NCBI RefSeq assembly: GCF_025698545.1
Contig: NC_068571.1
Coordinates: 40,023,733 to 40,087,732, forward strand
Length of the DNA: 64,000 nucleotides
Reading direction: 5' to 3'
Source: Gossypium raimondii
Taxonomy: Eukaryota > Streptophyta > Magnoliopsida > Malvales > Malvaceae
Shown: in pieces, positions 1 to 14,630 of the stretch
Position numbering within the stretch: position 1 is the first letter of the stretch
Layout of the letters: every line of letters begins with the position of its first letter
Position numbers and translations under genes: made by a program
The notes under the pieces: model-generated
What the model was told of the DNA's origin: nothing
The model's input: the letters and a program-made list of their open reading frames with translations, nothing else
Database searches by the model: none

Positions 1-1774
1 TCTACAGCTTCCAAAAAGCCCAAGAGAAAAAAGAAGAAGAACCTCTTCGAGGTAGCTCAGTTCTTACCCAACTGGGGGCTTGGTTACCACATGGCCAAAA
101 CTCATTGGACTGATGTTTCATATCAGATCACCAAGATCAATCTTTATAAGGTCCTCTCTTTCTCACTCAATTACTCCTCCAAGGAAAAAAACAAGAAAGA
201 AATTTCGGGTTGGTTTTCTAAAAGTGATTCATTTATATCTAAAAGGAATGATTTTTGAACCATTGGTGTTTTGTTTTTACTGAGATATGTGAAGAGCTGA
301 TGGGGTTAAATGGTTCTATCCGGTGTTCTGAGCACAATGTATTGGTTTTTTTAATAATAAAGTTGTTGACAAAAAAAAAACTATGGGTTTAGTTGATTAT
401 GCAATTCTTACTATTGTTGGTCTGTTCTTAGGGTTTATTTGGTTTGTGCTTGTTTGCAGGATGGAAGGCATGGCAAGGCATGGGGAGTGGTCCACAAAGA
501 CGGTTAGTAACTCATATAAATAGTTTATTTTGCTACATGGAGTAAGATATTGGTTTGAATTTTAGGACTTAAGCTTTTGGTATTGTTATGCTCATTATTG
601 GTGTCACTTAATGTTGGTGATATTTTCCATTTCGATTAAAAAGATGCTTGGTATTTTATTGCCTATCTCAGTGCTCAGTGCATCCTTAACTATTGTTGAA
701 TAAGTTTATAATTTTCTCTTCGAGTCTCACTCCTGCTGTATTTTGATATTTACTTTTTTGGTAGTTTATGAATTTTAGTCCGTCTCACTTCTGATCCATG
801 GCTGGAGAAACACTGATTTTGCACTGAATTAGGAGCAGCATAAATGAATACTGATTAGCTTGGGGAAGAGAGAGGCAGAACAGTGAGCTGAATAATGTTG
901 AACATGTCGAAAAATGACTTAAGAGTGTTGCAGAAAGCAACAAAAAATTCTGTAGGTTGGGAGGTGCATCTGTGTACTTAGAAGACACTAATTCATTAAG
1001 AAAACAAAAAAGTTACTGAAACTTAAACATTGTGCCAAATATTGGCTAAGATCATTGACTGAAAGACAAGTGGAGTGGCAAAGGACATGTGTTCAAGTCT
1101 TTAGTTGACTCCAGTCTCGGGTTCGCTATTTGTACAACCCCCACCCCCCACCCCCTATCCCTTATCAATATATATATAATGGGCTAAGATCAGAAGAGGT
1201 CAATTATATGGTTCATTGCTGCTTTAAAGATCAAGATGATTGCTACAGCTAGGCAATCTTAATGTCAATGTAGAAGGTAGGAAATGGTATAGTTTGTGTA
1301 GAAGAGAGTTCAAAGGAGACTAGATTCTGATAGATGCTTCTTGTTTATGGTTAAAAACCACTGATGTTATTTGTCGAAATGGGTGTAACGAGATTGAATG
1401 GGCTATCATACAGTGTGTTGCTATACTTGATGACCATTTGCAATGTCCTAGACCCATGTTAGAAAAATGGTAATTCCTGGACTGATTTAACTACTGCGAT
1501 GATAACTCTGGAAGAATAGATGTTATTTCTGCATTTGACGGTTTTTGCTATCTGATTAGATTTCTCTATCTGCAATTAACTGTTAAATGTGGTTTAGTTG
1601 ATATTATTGATGCCTAATGCAGGTGCTGCAGCTGCAGATGCTCCCAAAAAAATAAGTGGAGTTCACAAACGCTGTTGGAGATACATTCCGCATCTGTCCA
1701 AACCTAGAGATACCGCACCAACCTTGATGAAACCAACAGAAAATGCCCCAAAGGCTGAATCTGAACTAGCTTGA
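1..1774 (+). CDS. MRPS34: Mitochondrial small-subunit ribosomal protein mS34 homologue (5' end outside window)
   Basis: Structural protein of the mitochondrial ribosome small subunit (mS34/MRP-S34 family; the Arabidopsis homologue, as I recall, is At5g52370). Three exons are readable: 1-150, 460-502 and 1623-1774, ending in TGA at 1772-1774. Both introns have GT-AG borders (GT at 151 and 503, AG at 458-459 and 1621-1622) and the phases join cleanly. The first exon reads as a lysine-rich stretch followed by NLFEVAQFLPNWGLGYHMAK, which is conserved in plant mS34. Exon 2 gives DGRHGKAWGVVHKDG and exon 3 ISGVHKRCWRYIP, then a short polar tail. The start codon and N-terminal presequence lie upstream of base 1. 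No frame break is visible in the part present. The second intron (1.1 kb) holds only AT-rich sequence and a C-rich tract near 1138-1155. The gene is convergent with the BSK gene. Confidence 0.88.
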
Positions 1775-2582
1775 TGCATTGCCGTAAATTATAGATGCTG
1801 GTAACATGATTTTGCATTGTTGGCTCATCCTTTGCAGTCAGTAGGCATGTTGTTATTTTCAGATTTGGTAGGGCTTTACGGTTCATTTCTCAATCCACTT
1901 GATCTTTCACGCACCAACAACTTTGTGCTTTAAACCTACTCAACTTTTACTGGCACAAAGATAAATCCATAGTCAGACCTAAAAGTTTTGTGAACGAGTT
2001 GCATTTATTTAATAATTCTCTCCCTTGTTTGAAGCAGCATTCTGCTTAGTTTTCTGCTTTCATTTTGTGCATGACTTATTTTTTCGGTTTTCATGACTAT
2101 TGGGTATTGACAGGCCATGAATGGTCGAATGGTCTTGAATATTGCCTGATTTCACAATATTACCAAGTTGGTTCCCATTCTTCGAAATGTATGGATCCTA
2201 GTAGGAACATTAATTGCAATAAAAGGTAGCCATAAGACCTGGAAATGAAAGGTAGTATCGTATTGAAAATTTTAGATAGACCATTCTTTTAAGTGGTATG
2301 CAATGTTAGTTGCAAAATAACAGTTTCATTCTGTTTTCTCCTCATAGAATAGGTTACTAGTTACTCAGTATGCAAAGACAATGCCTGCTATTTGAAAGTG
2401 AATAATCTCAATTCATCACAGTAATCTTTAATCGATCAGTGGATACATGGACGATTCTTCGATAATTGATATGCAGATCTCCTTGACATCAAGCTCAAAT
2501 AAGAAAATTCCATTCTTGTTATTATCTTAAAATAAAATGGATAATATAAAAGTGAAAGGGAGTTAAAAAAACCCATACACTT
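1775..2582. other. Convergent intergenic interval, no gene seen
   Basis: This 0.8 kb lies between the 3' ends of the mS34 gene and the BSK gene and should hold both 3' UTRs. It is AT-rich with no conserved reading frame that I recognise. Confidence 0.6.
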
Positions 2583-5530
<2,948 letters not shown>

Positions 5531-5884
5531 TGGATTAAACCTCAAATTAACTTATACTAAAAAAAAGAAAAACTGTTTCCTTCTTTTTTTCTTTTATTTT
5601 TCTTTTCGTTGAGCTTTCTTCGTGGTAGGAATTTGAGTGAAAGAGAGGTACAGCTACAATGCTACTACTAAAAGAGGTAAGGGAATGTTTGGGAAGTGAG
5701 AATGTAAGAGAAAATAAAGGAAAAGTAAAAAAAAGCTGGTAACTTTTTTGGGATCCAAGGTTTCTTCCTCTCCTCTCATTCACATTTTTTCACCACCTCA
5801 TCATCACTTTCTCATTTCCTTCAGTTATTTGAATACAATTGTTTTCTGTTTTCCCACCATTTTCTTTTTCTTTTATATTATTTT
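5531..5884 (-). promoter_or_regulatory. Proximal 5' flank of the BSK gene, cut off by Copia 1
   Basis: About 350 bp upstream of the BSK start, rich in CT/GA tracts as expected of a plant 5' UTR and core promoter. It ends at the target duplication of the Copia element (5880-5884). The original upstream sequence resumes at about 10763. No single promoter motif is clear enough to name. Confidence 0.45.
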
Positions 5885-6268
5885 AGTTAGAATTAAGTGA
5901 TCCGAATCCTTATTTAAATAAAATACATTGGTAAAATAAAATAAAATTAAAATCCATATAGAACTACACTTCTTTTATTTTATTTTAGAATAAGGTTTTT
6001 TAAACCTTATTAAGCACCATTTATTTGATATTAATTAGAATAATGTGTTTCAATCTTACTACACTCCTATTAGAATATGGTTTTACAAGTCTATAAATAG
6101 ACATAGCCTACTCCTCTTGTAATCATTCGAATTAGACATAGTGAATTATCTTCTTCTCTGCCTATGGTTTTTTTCTCGAAAGGGCTTCCACGTAAAATCT
6201 GTGTGTTCTTTATTTTTTTCTCTTTTTCTTTGCGATACATTGTCATTACCGACGTTCTATTTTTAACA
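5885..6268 (+). repeat. Copia 1 5' LTR
   Basis: Direct repeat of 10372-10757. It contains a TATA-like CTATAAATAGA and ends TTTTTAACA just before the primer-binding site. Confidence 0.9.
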
Positions 6269-6311
6269 AATTGGTATCAGAGTTTTCGGGTTGTTTATCT
6301 CAATCACGGTA

Positions 6312-9300
6312 ATGGCGTATTTGAAGTATGAAATTCCTTATTGGATCGCAACACCAGATTCGCGTTGTGGTGGATAAAGATGCAGACAGTTCTTGCATAG
6401 ATGGACTTAGAGGAATCTCTGCTAGGGGTAGATAAGATGCCTTCAACATTGACGGAAGAAGAGAAGAAGTGCAAGGATCGAAAGGCGTTAACACAATTAC
6501 ATCTGCATTTGTCTAACGAAATTTTACAGGATGTGATGAAGGAGAAGATCGCCGCTGGATTACGGAAGAGGTTGGAACAAATATGTATGCTGAAAACACT
6601 AACTAGCAAGCTGTATATGAAGCAGCATCTTTATGCTTATCGTTTGGAGGAAGTTGCGTCTGTGCACGAACACTTAACAGTGTTTAAAGAAATTCTCTCA
6701 AACTTGGAGGCCATGAAGGTTCAGTATGATAAGGAAGATCTAGGGTTGATCCTACTTTGTTCGTTTCCCCCGTCTTATTCAACCTTTAGAGATACGATTT
6801 TATATATCCGTGAGTTTCTCACAGTTGATGAGATTTATGATTCTTTAACCTCGTATGATAAGATGAAGCATCTTGTGGTTAAAACTGACTCTTAGGGAGA
6901 GGGTCCCATTGTTCGTGGGAGACAAGATCAAAATGCTGATGATAATCGTGGAAGAACACAAGAATAGAATCCTCATGATAAATCTAAGGGTAGATCAAAA
7001 TCTTCAAACAGAGGTAAAACTTGTAACTTCTGCAAGAAGAAAGGACACATTAAATCTAAGTGCTATAAGCTACAGAATAAGATCAAAAGAGAGACTGCGA
7101 ATTAAAATGGAAAACAACCAGAAGATTTCGGTAAAACTAATGTTGTAGAAGGCTACAGCGATGGTGAACTTTTAGTCGCTTCTGTCAATAATTCTAAAGT
7201 GAGCGAGGAGTGAATCCTTGATTCGCGCTGCACCTTTCACATGAGTCCCAATCGGGATTGGTTTACAACTTACAAAATAGTGTCTGAAGGTGTTGTTTTG
7301 ATGGGAAATAATGCTTCATGTAGAATCGAAGGTGTTGAAACAATTAAAGTTAAGATGTTTGATGGAGTTTTAAGAACACTTAGTGACGTATGACATGTTC
7401 CAAAATTGAAGAGAAATTTAATTTCGTTGAGTACTTTTGATTTAAAAGGGTACAAATACACAGCTGAAAGTGGGGTTTTGAAGATTTCCAAAGGTTCCCT
7501 CATTGTGATGAAAGGGCAGAGAAAGATTGCCAAGTTATATGTTTTGCAGGGTTCTACTATTACTAGTGATGCAGTTGTCGCATCCTCTTCCTTGTCAGAT
7601 GGTGATATTACTAAACTTTGGCATATGCGCCTAGGGCATATGAGTGAGAATGACATGACAGAATTGAGCAAAAGAGGACTTCTTGACGGGCAAGGAATTT
7701 ACAAACTGAAGACTGCGTTTTTGGGAAGCAAAAGAGAGTTCAATTCATTAGAGGAATCCATAACACGAAGGGAATGTTGGAGTATATTCATTCTGATTTG
7801 TGGGGGCCATCTAGAGTGCCTTCGAGAGGTGAAGCTAATTATATGCTAACTTTTATTGATGATTTTTCCAGAAAATTTTGGGCGTTCTCCCTGAAGTAGA
7901 AAAGCGATGTGTTTTTCGCATTTAAGTCTTGGAAAACTATAATTGAAAAACAAACAGGAAAATAAATAAAATACCTCCACACAGACAATGACTTAAAGTT
8001 CTGTTCTGATGAGTTTAATAAACTGTACAAGTCAGAAGGGATCGTGAGACACTTGACTGTTCGTCATACTCCACAGTAAAATGGCGTTGCAGAACGAATG
8101 AACAGAATGATCATGGAGAAGGTTCGATGTATGTTATCAAATGCCAACTTACCAAAGTTGTTTTGGGCCAAAGCAACCTCTACTGCATGTTTTTTGATCA
8201 ATCGATCTCCATCTGTTGCCATTAAGAAAAAGACTCCACAAGAGGTATGGTCTGATAATCCTACTGACTATTCTGATTTAAAGATCTTTGGGTGTCTTGC
8301 GTATGCTCATGTTGATAATGGAAAATTGGAACCGAGATCCATTAAATGTGTTTTTCTTGGTTATAAAGCTTGTGCAAAAGAGTATAAGTTATGGTGTCCT
8401 GAAAATAGAAAAGTTGTGATTAGTAGAGATGTTATTTTTGATGAAACTGATATGCTACCTAACTTATCTCTTAAAGACTCTTCCAATAAAGAAAATCAAA
8501 AGCAGGTGGAGCATCAGATTAATCCACAATCTACAACAGAGTCGACTCCTTAAGCTAGTACAAAAATTCAAAATAGATTTCCTTCTTCACCACAATACTC
8601 TATCACCAAAAATAGAACTAGAAGAGAAATTAAACCTCCAAAGAAATATACCAAGGCTGATCTAATTGTTTATGCTTTAAATGTGGCTGAAGATATAAAT
8701 GCAAACCAAGAGCCATCTAATTATTCTGATGCAATTAGCTGTGAAGACTCAGAAAAGTGGATGTTTGCTATGCAAGAGGAGATGGAATCACTCCATAAAA
8801 ACAAAACATGGGATATTGTAAAACTTTCTAAAGGTAAAAAAGTTTTTCGTTGTAAATGGGTGTTTAAAAAGAAAGAAGAGACTTCAGGAGTTAAAAAACC
8901 CAGGTATAAAGCAAGACTTGTTGCAAAGGGTTACAGTCAAATTCTAGGAGTGGACTTCACAGATGTGTTCTCCCCAGTTGTGAAGCATAGTTCGATTCGA
9001 GCTTTGCTTGGTATTATGGCCATACATGATTTAGAGCTTGAGAAATTAGATGTAAAAACTATATTTTTGCATGAAGAACTTGAGGAGGATATTTACATGT
9101 AACTACCAGAGGGTTTTACAGTCTCAGAAAAAGAGGACTATATTTTCTTACTGAAAAAGTCCCTTTACGGTTTGAAACATTCACCAAGACAGTGGTACAA
9201 GAGGTTTGATTCCTTTATGACTTCTCATGATTTCAAAAGAACTAGCTTTGACAGTTGTGTTTACTTTAAGAAAAATAGTGATGTTTCTTTTGTGTATCTA

Positions 9301-10269
9301 CTCCTTTATGTTGATGATATGTTGATAGCAGCGAAAGATAAATGAGAGATAAGAAAGGTCAAAGCCCAACTAAGTGAAGAATTTGAGATGAAAGATTTGG
9401 GACCAGCAAAGAAGATACTTAGTATGGAGATTCTCAGAGATAGAAAAGCAAGTAAATTGTACCTAAGTCAGAAGGGGTACATTGAGAAATTTCTTTGTAG
9501 ATTCAATATGCAAAATGCTAAGCCTGTTAGTACTCCTTTATCAGCCCATTTCAAACTTTCATCGGCTTTGTCTCCACAATTAGATGGTGAGATTGAGTAC
9601 ATGTCACATGTTTCATACTCTAGTGCAGTGGGATCTCTCATGTATGCTATGGTTTGTTCACGTCTAGATTTATCATATGCAATCAGTACAGTTAGTAGAT
9701 ACATTGCGGATCCCGGTAAAGAATATTGGAAAGTAGTTCAGTGGATTTTAAGATACTTACGAGGTACTACTGATGTTTGCTTATAGTTTGGAAGAACTAA
9801 AGATGAAGCCATTGGGTATGTTGATTCTGATTTTGCTGAAGACCTTGATAGAAAAAGATCTCTCACATGTTATGTCTTTACAATCGGAGGTTGTGCAATC
9901 AGTTAGAAAGCCACTTTGCAAACTACAATTGTTTTGTCTACCACTGAAGTTGAATACATGACGATTATTGAGGCTTGTAAAGAAGTCATTTGGTTGAAGG
10001 GACTCTTTAGTGAACTCAATGAAGACCTTTAAATCAGTACATTATTTTATGACAGTCAGGGTGCCATCTTTCTTACAAAATATCAAATGTTTCATGAGAG
10101 AACAAAACACGTTGATGTTCGGTATCATTTTGTTCGTGATATTATTGCTCGTGGTGATATTGTTGTGAGCGAAATTAGTAATCATGAAAATCCTGTAGAT
10201 ATGATGACTAAGTCACTTCCTATAACCAAGTTTGAGCATTGCTTAGACTTGGTTAGTGTTCATTGTTGA
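6312..10269 (+). pseudogene. Copia 1 gag-pol polyprotein, many stops and frameshifts
   Basis: Reading from an ATG at 6312, the gag is in pieces because of an early frameshift (the UBN2-type gag resumes in another frame near 6401 and runs to about 6890). A CX2CX4HX4C zinc knuckle is intact at about 7020-7062 (CNFCKKKGHIKSKC). The protease motif is damaged near 7210 (W to stop, DSG to DSR). Then come GAG-pre-integrase (LWHMRLGHM, 7617), integrase (HSDLWGP and a later FWAKA block), reverse transcriptase (CKWVFKKK near 8854; YVDD intact at about 9309) and RNase H ending with [14 protein letters not shown] near 10099. Stops fall within nearly every domain, so the element could not act alone. Confidence 0.88.
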
Positions 10270-10371
10270 AATTAAACCCTTAAGGGGTTTTATGGAAGAG
10301 GTGAAGAACTTGTTCACTGAGAGTTCGCGATGAAAAACTTGTTTATTGAGAATTCATGTCAAGGTGGAGAT

Positions 10372-10757
10372 TGTTAGAATTAAGTGACCCGAATCCTTAT
10401 TTAAATAAAATACATTGGTAAAATAAAATAAAAGTAAAATCCATATAGAACTACACTTGTTTTATTTTATTTTAGAATAAGGTTTTTTAAACCTTATTAA
10501 GCTCCATCTATTTGATATTGATTAGAATAAGGTGTTTCAATCTTACTACACTCCTATTAGAATATGGCTTTACAAGCCTATAAATAGACATAGTCTACTC
10601 CTCTTGTAATCATTCGAATTCGACATAGTGAATTATCTTCTCCTCTGTCCGTGATTTTTCCCCCGAAAGGGTTTCCATGTAAAATCTGTGCGTTCTTTAT
10701 TTTTCTCTCTCTTTTTCTTTGCGATACATTGTCATTACCGATGTTCTATTTTTAATA
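10372..10757 (+). repeat. Copia 1 3' LTR
   Basis: Begins TGTTAGAATTAAG directly after the purine tract and ends ATTTTTAATA. It is followed by the ATTTT target duplication. Confidence 0.9.
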
Positions 10758-10762
10758 ATTTT

Positions 10763-13300
10763 TAAGTACTTTATATTGTAAACCCAATCTTTACTTCATC
10801 CCGTGGAATATACGACCCAATGACACTGGAATCATTAACTGCGTGGTCGAATCGTAAGAGAAAGGGAGAGTGGGAGAATAGATTCATAAGAAGAGTCAAA
10901 GTCAAAGAGTAAAATTTCAGATTAGATTATTAGATGTATCACACAATGTAAGTTTCTTTCTATACAATATTCGGGTCGGATGGCTAACTCGGTTTCAACG
11001 CGTTAGTGTTAATCACTCTTTTTATACAAAGTTAAAATATATTATTCTTAAAGATAATTACATTTGGATTTATTTTCTAAATTTAGTACTTTTTTTCATT
11101 TTGGTTTTTAAAATTTTTTTATTCATATTAGTTTTAGAAATTGACAGTTTTTTCAAATTGATTTACGAACTTGGATTCTATTAAAATATAATGACACAAT
11201 ATTTTGAGATTATATCATATCATTACTTAAATTTTTATCAAATTTAAAAAATATAAAATTTTTAATAATTTTGGTTTTATATAATTTTTTAAAAAAAATT
11301 TCAAGTAATGATGTAACACAATCTCATAGTGCAATAGCATCACACATAGAAGAAATTCAAGTTAAAGGACCAAATTGGGAAGAGTTGCCAAATTCCAAAA
11401 TTAATGTGGACCCAAAAAAGTTCAAAGACCAAGTTGAGAAATGTTGACAAGTTCAAAGATTAAATGTTGTTGGGATAAATCTCAAAACTATACATGAACT
11501 TTGGTCAAATTTGCAATGTTATACATGAAGTATAATTCTATACAATTTTATACGTTTGAGTTTTTCAGTTTTCATGTATACATGAACTATATATGAAGTA
11601 TAGTTCAAAGATTCAGTTTTCAACGGTCAATAACACAATTATAAAAATATAGCACAATTTTACGTTTACATGATTGCTTACATAAATAATTTTATTTATC
11701 TAATATAAGAATAAAGTTGTGTATTTAATTATTTAAATGTGTACATTTGAGTGAAAATTAAAGTTTCATATATATAATAACACTAAATCAAAGTTTATGT
11801 AACAAATTACACAAAAGATCAAAATTTATGCGTAACTTTGTGAGAATATTGAGTCTAGTGTATATATGTTAAAAATGGTACAAAAATAGTGGAATAAATA
11901 CTTTCATATTTAATGATATAGCAGAAGCGATTATTTTGTGTTAAACATTGCAAGAAAATGGTCCCTTCACATGGTATCCCAACTTTGATTGGCCAGATTT
12001 ATCTTGTAGCAAGATTAGCTTGGCAGAGGGCACAGCACAAGTATTAGTTATTAGTTTATTGTGTTAAAACTTGGAGCAAAGACACAAAAGATCCTCTCCA
12101 GGATTTGTTGGGCAACTTCCAACAGTGCTAAACAGGATGTGTTTTGGAGGAGTTGGGAAGCATAAAAGCAAAAGATGAGCTACTTTTTTAACCTAAAACC
12201 CACGTTGATTGATAGGGCCACTTTTGTGAATAATGAATATAACATGCTCAACTGGAAAAATATGTGGAGAAGCATTATTCAATTGAATCATTGGCTCATG
12301 CCACCTTCCTATTGTCGATAACAAAACAAAGAAAAGCCATCACATGCTTCCTAATTATCTTCTCACTTTACTCTTAAAAAGGTCACAACTATGCCTCCTG
12401 TAAAAGCTCAAGGTGTTGCAGCAAAGATGAGAAATTCAATGCTTTTTTCTACATTATCTTGCTTTTGTTTTGAACCTTCTGATTCATTTCTAACCCATTT
12501 CTGCATAATTGCAGCCAGCATGGATATAACCTTAAATCTTTGCTAACATTTTCCTCCTCACCATGAAGTTGCCAAATAATCGGTAATTTCAGGTGTAGAA
12601 TTCCTTGAATAGTATGTGCGCAGAATTTATTATCCAATCATTCCATTCCATGGTGATGACAAGACAAACTTGACACATGTTGGTAATATCTTTTGAAGAA
12701 TTGACAAGATTGGACATGAATTTTGACTCTCGTATAGAATAGCAATTTCAAATTACGGTTTCATATTTGTTACAAAATAATTGCTTCTAACAAGGTTTTA
12801 ACCCAAGACTCTTAATCATAAAAGTGTACTTTAACCATAGTACTTGTCTTAAAAATTATTATAATTTACAAAAAATAATAAATAACATATAAAAACATAA
12901 GAAAAATATTTTTAAAATCAAATATAATAATTAATAAAAATTAAATATAATAATTTTTATTAGAATAAGATATCTTCTTTGACATATTATTCTCTTAAAT
13001 TTCATTTAGCTTCTCTTAAATGATATTCGATTGTATCCACAAACATAATTGATCAATGAGATAGTATCATTAGAATCCCTAAATTTGCATTTATCCCTTT
13101 ATTATTTGATAAACTTAATTAAATTACTTTAAACAAAAACTTAATTAAAATTATACAATTAAAATAATTTTATAATATAATTTTATTTTATAATGTGACT
13201 TATTTATGTTTAGTACATACCATATTATAAAAAATTATATATGTTGAGGCAAGTTTTTGGAGTAGTCTACTAAGTGCCAATTGAAAGTGGCCACTTCCAT
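10763..13300. other. AT-rich intergenic region without a recognisable gene
   Basis: About 2.5 kb. The first part is the former upstream flank of the BSK gene. The stretch near 11085-11470 has weak inverted similarity at its two sides ('tttggttttt..' against '..aaagaccaa'). The stretch near 11480-11640 repeats variants of 'atacatgaa'. Both resemble old MITE remnants, but I found no target duplication. No open frame looks like a protein. Confidence 0.5.
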
Positions 13301-14630
13301 TGTAACACCCTCCAAATTTTTCGGTACGATAAGCGGCACTGTTTCAGAGATCATAGCAATGAATTTGAGAAAATTAAAATATGCGACCAATAAAGAGAAT
13401 ATAATTTTAAGAATTATAGAGAATTATTGCTAGAAATTGATAAAGTAAATTTTGGAATGCGAAATTGTGGAAAAGAAAGGAATTAAACTGTTAAATATGA
13501 AAAGTACGAGGGCTAGAGGGTTGAAGTGAAAAATAGGAGAAATTATGGTTTTATAATTATTTATTGATATTAAGATTTCATGTGATAGGTACATGTATCA
13601 AGAAAAGTAGTTTTGGGCTAAATTGAATAAGATGAAAGTTTAGGGGTTAAATTATAAAATTTCCATTATTTTTGGGAAATGGATATAAAAGGTAATTTCA
13701 AAATTATGAACTTATATTAGGGATATATTTGAATTATGATGTTTATAAAGGTTAAGTGTTTATTATTGTGAAGAAATTGTACTAAGAGACAAAATAGACA
13801 AATTGACAATTCCGCTATAGAAGGGTATTTTGGTCATTTCGAAGTATTTCATTATGGAAGTATTATTTTGATGATAAAATTGCTGTATGGAATTTATTAT
13901 GGACCTCCATAATGTTATATGAAGATTAAATGTGCTAAGTGTTATGTTTGGATTAAATTAAAAAAAGTGATGAGAGAAAGGAACTAAAGGTGCAATTTCT
14001 CCATTAAAGGATGTGTTAGGGCTTGTAAATAATATTTTAATGAAATATTTAGAATTTATGCATATATGTTTTTTAAAGGGAAAGTTCATGGCGATAAGAT
14101 TTGAATTTTTTTCATGTATGAAAAATTGTGGACTATACATTCAAAATTGGCTTGACTTTAACTAGGTTTATGCATAAAATAAAGAAAGAAAATATGAAAA
14201 GCTTCATCTTTCTCTTCTTTGTCGCCCTTCTATTAGAGAAGAGAGAAACCTTTCTCTTCTCACATTTATCATCTTTTCTCAAATTTCATTGAAAGTTTCC
14301 ACTACTCAAGTTATTTTCTTGCTAAAATCTTGTAGAAAACTCATTTCTAACCATAATTTCATTATCTTCTACACCATTGAAATCATGGGTTTTCATGAGC
14401 TAAAGAGGGAAAGCTTGAGTTAGAGCGAGAAAGTGGAGAATAGGATAAGAGAATATATTCTTATTATCTCTAATATGATTATTTAAGGTTATTTTGTTCA
14501 AACTCTTCATGAACATGATTATTGACATTTTTGTTATATGTGTTGTTGGAGAAGAAATAATTGACTAGTGGGTGTTGAAGCTTTGACCAAGAAAATGAGA
14601 GTCTTGAATTAGAAAAGTAAAGGATTTTGG

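Larger units (their letters stand above)
5885..10757 (+). mobile_element. Ty1/Copia LTR retrotransposon (Copia 1), decayed but structurally complete
   Basis: Two LTRs (5885-6268 and 10372-10757) flank a gag-pol region in the plus direction. The element is bordered by the 5-bp duplication ATTTT (5880-5884 and 10758-10762). A primer-binding site TGGTATCAGAG matching initiator tRNA-Met follows the 5' LTR at 6272. A purine-rich tract (AAGGTGGAGA, 10361-10370) precedes the 3' LTR. The LTRs differ at roughly twenty positions by eye, and both terminal dinucleotides have drifted from TG..CA (the left LTR begins AG, the right ends TA), so the insertion is not recent. Confidence 0.9.

Noticed and set aside
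785..988. Small minus-strand open frame inside the mS34 intron
   Set aside because: Antisense to an intron, low complexity, and without family resemblance.
12449..12637. Small minus-strand open frame in the 10.8-13.3 kb spacer
   Set aside because: About 60 codons in AT-rich DNA, with no recognisable motif and no splice-linked neighbours.
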